DNA of 64,000 bases, from positions 705,501-769,500 of the forward strand of contig JACEHZ010000594.1 of NCBI GenBank assembly GCA_017893485.1, read 5' to 3'. Shown here in pieces: positions 23,571 to 33,019 of the stretch. The number at the start of each line of letters is the position of its first letter. Position 1 is the first letter of the stretch. This stretch comes from Hemerocallis citrina (lineage: Eukaryota; Streptophyta; Magnoliopsida; Asparagales; Asphodelaceae). The notes under the pieces were generated by a model. It worked only from the letters and a program-made list of their open reading frames with translations, made no database searches and had not been told where the DNA came from. Both the position numbers and the translations under genes were made by a program.

Positions 23571-25711
23571 ACCGCAGCATACCTATAGCGCCGTATCCCA
23601 TATGACCCGTTCGTGTCCACTAGCCTGTGCATGGATCCCATCCGTCCTTACCACAGTACCTTAGGAATCAACAGTGCAAGATACGCGCAGCAGCACGTAT
23701 CCTTAATGACAGGAAGAGACAACCCATAGTATCACCACTTACAGCTAATTCTCAGACGAGTTGGATTATAGGGAATCACCCCTAACACCAATTTTGTCTT
23801 CGAGCGAAAACAATAAGGAAAACCTAATCAATGCAGTTACTGAAGACAGTTGTTACCCAGATCACACTTGGTGTCGATCAACCATGTCGAGTCTGTCTGG
23901 TCTGTCAGACAACAATCATCACAGAAATCACATCCACTGATTTCCAATACCTTTACAGGTCCGCGATAAATTAGTCCTGGCCCGTGACCCTCAGCGAGTG
24001 GTCCAACGGCGCCCCAAGGATGCAATACAATTCAAGGAAGGTAAGCACACACATAACCATCAATTCTTGACCATTGACAGACTCAGGCATCGAGACACCA
24101 AACACAATCGACCAGAGCTATATTCCAACTCACTCATGTCCATCATGAGTATTAAGCACAGGAACTTATCCAAGTTCCAAATGAATTGCTAAGACATCAA
24201 TAAAACCCGATAGCTCATGATCACCATTCTGCGGTATGCAGAGGGTTCCTCATCAATCGTCCGATGAACAGATCAAGAAGTAGCAGTAGTTGTAAACCCA
24301 GCTACGCTCATCGGAACTGCTCGACCCCGGGTCCTATGGAAAGCTGGGAGTGTCTACCTTAACTTCTTAGTTGGACACGTCCTCGGATTCAATCCTTAGG
24401 ATCCTCAAAGATATTCATTTTCCATCGGAGGCATAACAAGGAAAAGTTGATTTCTCTAGCGACCATTGCCTTGATAAGGCCGAATCTATCCCAACTTCGG
24501 AAAATCATAACATCCAACCTACAAACTGAAATTCTAAAATTCCAGTTGGGTTAGAAATCTATGACTCCCTACTGCAAATCTCTAGTTGTCCAGTCGTCCA
24601 AATTCTTAATTGATAAGTCCAGGAATATCCATCTCCACGGACTAGACAACTTGCGCTAGGCCGAACATAGCCTACTTCGAAATTCGATAATAAATCAACC
24701 TTGAGTCCAATGCGCATGAAAATTGAGATTCTTAATCCACACATGTACCATTTCATTGTATCCAAAATTTATATTCAAATTCATTTCACACAATGATCTA
24801 CGACTCCTCAAACATGGCATAATTCTCAGCTGTTCTTTTTTTTTTTGCAGGGTATTGACTGCCCCTCACTAATTACTTTTGAAACCTCGTCAAATGACCT
24901 CTAAAAATTCTAAAAATTGAGATTCATCAAATAGATTCATACCCCAAGCCATTCCCAAAATTTCGTAGCAAAATAATAAGAATACACGGAGTTATGGCTT
25001 TTTGAACTTCAGCCCAAAACACAGTCAGCTTCAGCCGACACCTACAGACCAGTCGCGTTCTACAATTTTTTCGGGGCATCAAACGACCTCAGAAAATTAC
25101 GAAATTTAAGACTATGGTTGTAGACACATACATGAGCGTCCACAAAAATTTCCAGCTCAAAATGCCCTGTCATTTCCGAGATACAAAATCGGAAAGACAC
25201 ACAAAAATCCTTACAGCCAGCAGCCATTCTGGCTGCTTACTGTCCGGACTTGGACCCGTTGTTTGGGCTACTAAAATGCATCCAAATATTATGAAAAAAA
25301 TCATGGATACTCTACATACATAGAAGAACAATACCCCAAATTTTAGCTTAAGATCCCAACTCGTTTGGGCGTAAGAAATTCCCCAATATACCCTCACATT
25401 CATGCTACTTAACAAAACTCAAAAAGAGTTATTCTTTACCATACAATTTATCTTTTCCTAACACTTCTCACACTCAACCATGGTAACAAAATCATATCTA
25501 CTACAACTACACATCCATTCATACCAAAAATAATTACCAAGGAGTTCAAGAGATCACCCACTTGAAGTTTTGCAAAAGAATCTCCTTATAGCTTTGCTCC
25601 TAGCTTGCTTGCTTGCTTGCCTTGCACTTGTATAACTTGGCCTACACCCTCTCCTACGCTTCTTCTTCTCCTTCTCTACTACTCCTATTCTAATAGACTT
25701 CTTCCTTTTCC

Positions 25712-25712
<1 letters not shown>

Positions 25713-25785
<73 letters not shown>
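25713..25785. repeat. (TA)n microsatellite
   Basis: Pure TA dinucleotide tract forming the left flank of the MITE at 25786. Confidence 0.97.
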
Positions 25786-25788
<3 letters not shown>

Positions 25789-26147
25789 AAATAATCTAGT
25801 GAGAACTCTTTTGGTGAGAACCACGTGAGAACTTTTGTTTGGGATATTAGTTGAAAGATCTGAACCGTTCATTTTGATCTACACGATTAAATTAGTCTAT
25901 GGATGAGAAATCAAGTCATTTGAGATTCGTTTCCCCATGCATTGAAGTGTTACAAATTGTGTGGCTGTAAAATCGCTATTTTTTATAGTGACATGATGCA
26001 TGGACAAATGAATATCAAATGACTTGGTTTTATATTTCTATACTAATTTAGTTATGTTAAACAATGTGAACGGTTCAGATTATCCATGGGATGGATAGGC
26101 GTGGAGTTCTCACGAAGCTTATCGTGAGAACAGTTCTCACCAGATCG

Positions 26148-26153
<6 letters not shown>
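25786..26153. mobile_element. MITE in (TA)n, 368 bp
   Basis: Long imperfect inverted arms: left GGGAAATAATCTAGTGAGAA..., right complement GGGTAGCGATCTGGTGAGAA... Matching blocks are GAACCGTTCA, AAATCAAGTCATTTGA and TGACATGATGCAT. It is inserted between (TA)n tracts on both sides, like rice Micron elements that target TA microsatellites. No coding capacity. Confidence 0.85.
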
Positions 26154-26186
<33 letters not shown>

Positions 26187-26358
26187 GGGTAAAAGGGATA
26201 TGAGCAACTTGCTCATTTAGTAAATGAGCAATTGATTATGTGGCATGCATGTGATACATTGGAAAACTAACCCTTTTAATGATTTTCCAATCACATGTAT
26301 GCCACATCATCAATTGCTTATTTACTAAATGAGCAAGTTGCTCATACCCCTTTTTCCC
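26187..26358. mobile_element. 172-bp palindromic MITE, copy 1
   Basis: GGGTAAAAGGG...CCCCTTTTTCCC. The arms share TATGAGCAACTTGCTCATTT and AGTAAATGAGCAATTGAT plus ATGTGGCAT. It is flanked by (TA)n on both sides (26155-26186, 26359-26431). A second copy lies at 39155-39325. Confidence 0.9.

Positions 26359-26431
<73 letters not shown>
26359..26431. repeat. (TA)n microsatellite
   Basis: TA tract with one interruption, right flank of the 172-bp MITE. Confidence 0.97.
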
Positions 26432-26433
<2 letters not shown>

Positions 26434-27208
26434 AACAAGGAGGAATGGAGAAGGCTTTGGAGGAGTGTGAATGGAGCTTGGAAAAAATGGAGTGAAGTGA
26501 GATGGGAGGGGGTTATATGGCCGGATCTTATGGAGGGTGGGTGTGGGTTGGAGTGTGGTGAGGTGTACGGATGAGATGGAGTGTAGGATGGGTGAAGGAA
26601 TGGAGGGTAGATTGAGTGCCAACACACCATGCTAGAAGTTTCATGGAAACTTCCTTGGAACCTTCAAGGAAACTTCTTATTCCATAAGTCAACATACCCA
26701 CATATAACACATGGTGAATTAATCCTACCATTGGATCTCCATCAAGATCAAGCCATGATTCATCATGGTGCTAAGGTTCCTAACCCTAGGTTAGGTCAAG
26801 GAACCCTAGGTCACCATACCCTAGGTTACCATACCCTAGTGCACAAATACAACTTACATTCAATTCAAGCACTAGCTTAATTGAAATAACCAATACATAT
26901 AAATTAAAATCCTATAAAAATACATGTTTTATAGAAATTATAATTTCCTCCCACAAATTGTCGGGTCAAAACAATCGGGACAAAACCACAGTTTAATCGA
27001 GACGATATTCCGAGTTTACCTCATCGGATTCAGAATAGCTCGTATGTCTGAAATCTCTCAATTTAACTGATAATTTCCCCAGAAATATGTAATCGTGTGC
27101 AGCACTCAGACGTGCACGAATTACAGTGCAAAATAGTCATATGCTATTTTGCGGGGTATTACACGAAGCGCCATTAATGCTCCATGAAGGCAGCCAGCAG
27201 CTCAGCTT

Positions 27209-27680
27209 AGCCTTCTCACAAAGGCCCAACGGTTCGCCATCGCCCTTGCCGACCCGTAAACCCTCGCCAGTTCGAGGTAAAGTATCGTACCAGGGTAGCC
27301 TTCTCACGAAGGCCCAACGGTTTGCCATCGCCCTTGCCGACCCGTAAACCCTCGCCAGTCTGAGGTAAGGTCTGGCACCAGGGTAGCCTTCTCACGAAGG
27401 TCCAACGGTTCACCATCGCCCTTGCCGACCCGTAACCCCTCGCCAGTCCGAGGTAAGGTCTCGCACCAGGGTAGCCTTCTCACGAAGGCCCAACGATTCG
27501 CCATCGCCCTGGTCGGCCCGTAAACCCTCGCCAAACTGAGGTGAAGTCTAACACCAGGGTAGCCTTCTCACGAAGGCACAACGGTTCGCCAATGCCCAGC
27601 TCGGCCCGTAAACCCTCGCCAAACCGAGGTGAGGTCCAGCACCGGGGCAGCCTTCCCAAAAAGACACATCGGCCCCCGAG
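27209..27680. repeat. 88-bp tandem array in Tat 3' untranslated region
   Basis: Unit starts (AGCCTTCTCACGAAGG) fall at 27209, 27297, 27385, 27473, 27561 and 27649, an exact 88-bp period and about 5.3 copies. The array sits immediately upstream of the 3' LTR, a position known in Tat/Ogre elements for arrays that can seed satellites. Confidence 0.97.
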
Positions 27681-27755
27681 GCCCCCGAATGGTATCGCCT
27701 ACTCTTCTCCAGGACCAGAAATACTCCTCCACGGCTAACTCTCGCATCCCCGCAT

Positions 27756-27765
27756 GAGTGGGGGG
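27756..27765 (+). other. Polypurine tract of Tat element
   Basis: GAGTGGGGGG four bases before the 3' LTR; probable plus-strand primer. Confidence 0.55.
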
Positions 27766-27769
27766 CTTA

Positions 27770-28500
27770 TGAGGTAGGATAAAAATGGCCTGGGGCCCAG
27801 GATGGCTCTTGCTCAAAGTCAAGCCAGCTCGGCCCCGGACCACCACAGGCTCGCTGCCGAGCCGTAAAATTCACCGCCACGAAACTGGCCTCCTCGTTCT
27901 GACGATCCACCCCGACCTTCGGTCCCCGATCCTCGACCGTCCCCCGGGCCTTCCACTCAGCCGGGTATGGGGGGGAGATGACCTGGCGCAACCCAGGCCC
28001 TCCGATTCTCCCAGAGACACAGGGCCCCCACGATCTGCCATATCAGCTCCAAAACCACTTGGGGCTTTGCCACGTCAGCCCTAAACCACTCTTGGCGCTG
28101 CCACATATGCCCTAAATCCCCTGGGCCTCTTGCCACGTCAGGCCCATGGGCTTTCGGGTCCAGACCCGGCCCCCAAGCGGATCCATACCCGGTTGGGGTT
28201 ATCTATAAATACCAGACCCTCACCCACCTTTAAAGGTAATCAATCTTTCACCACTTAAATCCCTAGTTACTGTTACTCTCTCTCAGAGACTAACTAGATC
28301 GTCGGAGGGTCTGCCACCGGGATAAACCCCGGTGTTTCCAGACCGTCTGCAGGTACACGAGGCAAGGCCAGCCGAGCCGACCCTTCAGTGCCGAGCGAGC
28401 CTCCAGCTCACCGTCCGTTACCGAGCTCTTCCCCCCTTACAAATTGAGTCCGAACTCACACCTGGTGCATCCACAGTCTCTCCAAAAACAAACCGCATCA
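27770..28500 (+). repeat. 3' LTR of Tat element
   Basis: Begins TGAGGTAGGAT and ends AACCGCATCA. Only scattered substitutions and single-base indels separate it from the 5' LTR. Confidence 0.95.
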
Positions 28501-28830
28501 ACTCGCTTTCTCAGATAGTGAGTGGATTTTGACTACACTCGCTATCTAGAAAGCGAGTGAGTCGGTTTGGAATTTTTTTAAAAAGTGGATCAGTTTGGGA
28601 AAAAATTATCCTCATTGTAGCCTTGTAGGATGAGTAACAGTGGCTCAGACAGGCTAAATGCCAAATCAGATGGGGGGAGATTTGTCAAAAGGCTGGCTTC
28701 ATCGTAGACTCGTAGTAAAGAAAATTCATCTTTGCTTGTTTATGTTTATGTGTGTGTTTGGAAGGGTAGAAACTGCTTCCACTCAACCCGTCCGCACCTT
28801 CCCTCTCACTTATTTATCTACTAGTGCTAA

Positions 28831-29696
28831 CTAGTTAGCACGTGCTATGCATGTTTTAATCAATATACAGTTTTTAGAGTAATATTATATAGCACGTGTT
28901 AATAAATACATATTTTTTAAAGTAATATCAAAAGTATAATGAGAAAGTTTGAGTTATACGTGTAATGTATATAAATTGGTAGGTTTAAATAAAGTGTATA
29001 ATGGGAGAGTTTGAGTTGCACGTGCAATACACGTAAAGTGGTAGATTTACAAATAAAGTAATCTATATAATAAATTACAAAGAAAGCTATCAAGTGGCTC
29101 TCATTCAATCTCTCCTAAAATCAATGGCCTAGATTGATTCTCTCAAAACATATTTTCCCGCCTAAAATATCAAACCCCAAAATTAAATTTTCCCCCCAAA
29201 ACTAAAAAACTTATTAATTTATTACTATCTCTCTCTTATCTCTTCATTTTTTCATATTTCTCTCTTTTTCTCTCTCCATCTCTCTCTTCCATTCTTAACT
29301 TAGAAATTTAGATTTTAAGATTTCAGGTTTGTAAAATTTTTAGAATTTTTATGATTTTTTATTGCACATGTTATATTGAAAATAACAAATATCTGTTCAA
29401 CAGTTAAATTTCATCGTTTTCCACCCTTAAAGTTCTAAGAAGTTGGATTTTACACCCTATTTTATAATTATTTTCAACATATACTAATAGAAACATGGAC
29501 TTTTATTTACAACTAATTATTGTCATACTATACAAAATTGAACTAAATAATTATTGATTTACTGTTACAGGTCTTTTTGTGTGTTGTATCGTTCCGAAAA
29601 TGTACCAAAGGCACGTGTCCACGGGCAAATCTAGTATATTTACAAATGACACTAAGAACTTCTCCCATTATAATATTAGATATTAGAGATTAGAGA
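28831..29696 (-). mobile_element. Non-autonomous Helitron (outer)
   Basis: On the minus strand it starts A/TCTCTAATCTCTAATATC (29696) and ends with the palindrome TAGCACGTGCTA followed by ACTAG/T (28831-28834). These are the 5'-TC, the near-terminal hairpin and CTAG-3' expected of plant Helitrons, between A and T. It contains another Helitron at 29062-29634. Confidence 0.6.
29062..29634 (+). mobile_element. Non-autonomous Helitron (inner)
   Basis: Starts A/TCTATATAATAAATTACAAA and ends with the short hairpin GCACGTGTCCACGGGC followed by AAATCTAG/T. No RepHel coding. It lies in opposite orientation within the outer Helitron. Confidence 0.65.
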
Positions 29697-30595
29697 TATG
29701 GGTCACACTAGTTTATTTTAAAGATGGTATCCTACCTCTCCAGAGAATCTACTACTACCTCAGCTCTTTTTCCTCAGCTCTCCCCTGATCTTTATCCCTC
29801 AGATCTCTCTCATCGTATCATCTAATCCTCCCTTCTCCTTCTTTAAAGTTGTTCTTCTCGCCTCCCTCCACAAACCCTTTTCGTTTCTCAGTGCTTCTCC
29901 CTCATTTCAGTTTTTTCCCTTTTCCTCCCCTCCTCTCCTCTTGCAGTGGTATCTTCGTCCGTTGCCTCTTCTGTGTTCGTCGTTGGAGTGAGTTTTCCAG
30001 CTTATTTTGAAGCGCATTTCACTGCCTCTTCAGAGTTTCCCTTCCTGGTGCCCCTTCCAAGCTGCCGGATCTTCGGCGTCTCATCTGATCGACTTTTTCT
30101 TCTCGGTGAGCTACTGATTCACGCGACAAAGGTATTGCATTATAAGCACTGTAAGTTTCTTCCCTGCCTACTTTGTTATTATTTCTTATTTAGTTCGAGT
30201 TTTGGGTTTTGCGGGTTGCGCCCTTTCTCCTCGTGCGCCCCCTTGTTCTGGTGGGCGGTGTTTCTCTTCTTTCTTTCCCTTTACTGCGTTGCTTCTTCCG
30301 ACCCGGGAGTATATATTCTCCTTTGTGAGCAGTGTTTGCGATGGCACTCTGATAAAGTTAGATCTCTCAGCTTCGGTGTTTTCTCTCCTTCTTTCCCCAT
30401 CTTCGGTGTGTTCTAGCATCTCAGGGTGCTGGTTGTAGCTGTTATCTAGGAGTACTTTCTCTCCTTCTTTCTATCCTTGCCGCCATTGGCAATTTTCTCC
30501 GGTGTTCTTCCACCTTCGTCCTCTCCTTAAGTTCTCTTTTTCCTTCCCTTCATCTCTGTGGTTTTAGTTGTTTGTGGGCCTTTCTTCTGAAGCCC

Positions 30596-33019
30596 ATGGA
30601 TCTTACGTGGGTTGAGGTAGTAAAGAAAAAAAAAACTACTACCCAAAAGATATCTCTTACTGGGCTGCGTTGCTCTCAGCAGCCGGATCTGGCCCATTTT
30701 CAGCCCAGTAGCGCGAAGCTTCCTTCTGGCTTCCGCTCGCCCATCTCCCGCCCTTCTTCATCTTCCTCTTCTTCTCTCTCTCACCATTCCCCCACTCTAT
30801 TTCGTAAGCAAGCTGTGGTCTGTTTTCGCTGTCTTCAGTTTGGTCACTTCAAAATCGACTGCCTATACAAGATGAAGTGTCTTTTCTGTGAGAAATCAGG
30901 GCATGCCAAACATAGGTGCCATGTGCTTCAAAAAATCCTTGGGCTTCCCTTAGGGGTTTCTATCTCCGATCAGATTTTGAAAGCGGTGGATCTTCAATCT
31001 CTGCGCAACCAATTTCACTCTTCTAAACCTCCTAAATCCCTAAAGCAGACTCCTTCCTCTAGTGCTCCGTTGCTTCCCACTCCCCTTCCGGTGAGCCGAT
31101 CATCTAAACCCTCTCCCCCCCTTCCTGTGCCTTCTGCGCAGCCTTCTCGTTCTGGTAAGCAGACGCTCCCCCAGGTGTTCATTCCCAAATCTGAGCTCAC
31201 TGATCGTTTGGGCTATTTTGGTAATTTTGGTGCCATTTCATTCTCTGGAGGCGCGGTACCCTTCTATACTGTGAACTCTTTTCTTTGTAATCACTGCAAT
31301 GTTGATGATTGGGAATGGGTCCTGTACAATTGCTCAAATGGAGATTTGGTCATCCATTGTCCGTCCACTAAGATCTTGGAAGACCTTATTGCGACTTCTT
31401 CTTTATCCATTGGCAACATCTCTCTGACAGTTAGACAGTGGGTTAAGATTCCCTCCTCCTCTCAAGGACTTGGATCCCCTGATACCAAAGTTTCTCTTGT
31501 CGGTTTGCCTCCTTTCCGTGACTCTCTCCGTCTTGTACGAGAGATGGCTAAGTGTATTGGCGAGATTGTTAGCATTTCGTCCAAGGCTAGATTGGTTTCA
31601 GGTAGTCTGCAGATTGAAGCAATTTTTCGCTGTCACTCCCCTCCTGCTCGCATTGAAGCTTTTTGCCTTACTGACGGGATCTCTTCTTTTGCCGTATCAG
31701 TGCACTACCATGATCCTTCTCCAGCTGTTCAGAGTGATCTTAGCCCTCATCCCAAGTCTCAATCTTTTGGTACTGATTTATCCTCTCCTTTTCACCCCGG
31801 CACCACTTCTTCTGTTAAGCTTAAAAATCCTAAAGTGAAAGTTAGCTCTGCTGGGGCAGCTCGCAGCATTCCTCCCACCCCTTATAAACCTCCGGCCCAT
31901 CCCCCCATCTCTAAAATCTCTCCTTCAAAATCTCCCAACCTGGTTTGGATTAATCCGGAGCGCCAAGGTATCAAAGGCACCTCTACTGTGACCTCATCGG
32001 TCTCTCCTCTTCCATCTAAGGCACCTCAGCCTATTTTCTCTAAAGATACATCAGCTATGGAGTTGCCTTCCCTCGCTATTAAAGATAAGGGCTCTTCCTC
32101 TCAATGGCCAGCTTGGGAAGTTAATCCTAAATTTGCATCTGATTGGGAACAATTCCAACAGTTAGCGCACTTTCCTATGCCGAAAAAGTCGGACCCTGCG
32201 TTTTCCCCCTCCAAGATTTCTTCTAAATCATCTGTTAAAGCCTCGGATTGGATTGAGCAGGACTCCCTCTTATCGGAAGAGGAAGCGGAGTTGACTACTG
32301 TTCAGTCGAAGAAGGTATCTTATTTCATTTTGTTTTCGCACTTCCATGTTAATTATTATTTGTCATCGGTTTTTTGCTTTAAACTAGTCCAATTGGGTAT
32401 CATATTCAATTCTTATTCGTTACCTCTTTGTGTTCGGTCCAGCATTGGGACCGTTTCTTTCGTTTCTTATTCTCTTAGATGGACTTCCATAACTCTCGCA
32501 GAGAAAACTCGAGATTTTATGAAAGTCCACTCATCCATTCTCATTAAAACGTTTGACCGCGCCTCTATTTCCTCTATTGGAGATTTTATGGGTGTCATTG
32601 CCCCTTCTTCTCCTTACTATTTGGGAGATTCTCAGGTTCAGTCTCCTATTCTTCAAGAGAAGAGTGATTCTGATCCCGATGTTTTTCTTTCCCCTATCTT
32701 GAAAAATCGTTTCATTAGGTCAAGTGCACGCCTTTTAGCTAAGAATTCCCTTCGCTCGATTACCTCTGTCTCGCCTGCTTTGTGCAGCGAGTCTTCCCCC
32801 AGCTCTCAGAAGTCCTCGCCTGCTCCTTCCTCCTTGAGGCCTTTTAACCAGCTAGGTTCCATTTACATTCCCATTTTTGACTCGTTGTCCAACTCGGAGT
32901 TGGCAGTTTCTGCCCAAAATCTAGGTTTCTTGATCGACCCTTTGGACTCCCCCCGCATCCTTTCTCTTAGAAAGCAGGAATATTCTAGAGTTCTGGAGCG
33001 CCGTTTGTTTAATGATTAG
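30596..33019 (+). CDS. LINE ORF1 (CCHC RNA-binding protein)
   Basis: Open from ATG 30596 (MDLTWVEVVKKKKTTTQK) to TAG 33017-33019, 807 residues. Two tandem zinc knuckles, CFRCLQFGHFKIDC and CLFCEKSGHAKHRC, lie at about residues 75-115. Long Ser/Pro-rich stretches follow, with an interspersed folded region near residues 200-370 (YTVNSFLCNHCNVDDWEWV...). Plant L1 ORF1 proteins bind the element RNA and help form the retrotransposition particle. Frame 30572-30595 upstream is also open, but no ATG precedes. The stop overlaps the ORF2 start in AATGATTAG. The frame is intact, unlike ORF2. Confidence 0.9.
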   Translation: MDLTWVEVVKKKKTTTQKISLTGLRCSQQPDLAHFQPSSAKLPSGFRSPISRPSSSSSSSLSHHSPTLFRKQAVVCFRCLQFGHFKIDCLYKMKCLFCEKSGHAKHRCHVLQKILGLPLGVSISDQILKAVDLQSLRNQFHSSKPPKSLKQTPSSSAPLLPTPLPVSRSSKPSPPLPVPSAQPSRSGKQTLPQVFIPKSELTDRLGYFGNFGAISFSGGAVPFYTVNSFLCNHCNVDDWEWVLYNCSNGDLVIHCPSTKILEDLIATSSLSIGNISLTVRQWVKIPSSSQGLGSPDTKVSLVGLPPFRDSLRLVREMAKCIGEIVSISSKARLVSGSLQIEAIFRCHSPPARIEAFCLTDGISSFAVSVHYHDPSPAVQSDLSPHPKSQSFGTDLSSPFHPGTTSSVKLKNPKVKVSSAGAARSIPPTPYKPPAHPPISKISPSKSPNLVWINPERQGIKGTSTVTSSVSPLPSKAPQPIFSKDTSAMELPSLAIKDKGSSSQWPAWEVNPKFASDWEQFQQLAHFPMPKKSDPAFSPSKISSKSSVKASDWIEQDSLLSEEEAELTTVQSKKVSYFILFSHFHVNYYLSSVFCFKLVQLGIIFNSYSLPLCVRSSIGTVSFVSYSLRWTSITLAEKTRDFMKVHSSILIKTFDRASISSIGDFMGVIAPSSPYYLGDSQVQSPILQEKSDSDPDVFLSPILKNRFIRSSARLLAKNSLRSITSVSPALCSESSPSSQKSSPAPSSLRPFNQLGSIYIPIFDSLSNSELAVSAQNLGFLIDPLDSPRILSLRKQEYSRVLERRLFND

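Larger units (their letters stand above)
22400..27163 (-). mobile_element. Nested LTR-type insertion, possibly a long solo LTR (Del/Tekay-like)
   Basis: Read on the minus strand it begins TGTAATACCCCGCAAAATAG and ends GGATCCGGAGCGTTACA, a TG...CA boundary. Flanking 5-mers CGGAG (22395-22399) and CGAAG (27164-27168) differ at one base. Sequence on both sides is Tat element. No gag or pol motif and no second LTR copy were found. The best reading is a solo LTR of about 4.1 kb plus later MITEs; a coding-deficient LARD is the alternative. Inside are short tandem repeats at 23050-23240 (GCATCCCATACTACATAC) and 23400-23570 (CAGTCAACGGTCCCACCG). Confidence 0.55.
12890..28500 (+). mobile_element. Tat-lineage Ty3/gypsy LTR retrotransposon, decayed
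   Basis: Two LTRs (733 and 731 bp) flank gag, a pol with order protease-RT-RNase H-second RNase H-integrase, antisense ORFs, and an 88-bp tandem array just before the 3' LTR. The dual RNase H, antisense ORF and 3' tandem repeats point to the Tat/Retand/Ogre group. The flanking 5-mers AATCG and ACTCG differ at one base, consistent with an old target duplication. A separate 4764-bp insertion (22400-27163) lies in its 3' region. Base composition is distinctly GC-richer than the surrounding DNA. Confidence 0.93.
11036..28608. mobile_element. Mutator-like element with hairpin-array interior, split by a retrotransposon
   Basis: The left terminus (CAGAAATTTTTCCCAAACTG..., 11036-11160) reappears inverted at 28501-28608, including CCCACTTTTTAAAAAAATTCC, CTCGCTTTCT..AGCGAGTG and CAAAATCCACTC. 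The 7-mer TCCTCAT flanks both ends (11029-11035, 28609-28615), a likely decayed target duplication. Without the Tat insertion (12890-28500) the element is about 2 kb. The interior is packed with alternating copies of ACTCGCTTTCTC and its complement. A minus-strand zinc-knuckle peptide of MURA type (12139-12480) supports the Mutator assignment. Antisense and sense keyword copies also sit at 12690-12850. Confidence 0.7.

Noticed and set aside
25605..26625. Long TA-derived reading frames encoding Tyr-Ile repeats
   Set aside because: They are translations of (TA)n microsatellites, not genes.
27209..27680. Regular 88-bp repeats considered as CRISPR-like array
   Set aside because: Direct tandem units without unique spacers, in a plant retrotransposon.
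29946..30416. 156-codon frame in the LINE 5' UTR
   Set aside because: Hydrophobic, pyrimidine-driven composition, no recognised domain; probably UTR.
32315..32387. GTATCT...TTTAAACTAG in LINE ORF1 looked like an intron
   Set aside because: It is 73 bp, so removal would shift the frame, while the sequence is open as it stands; retained introns are also unlikely in a LINE.
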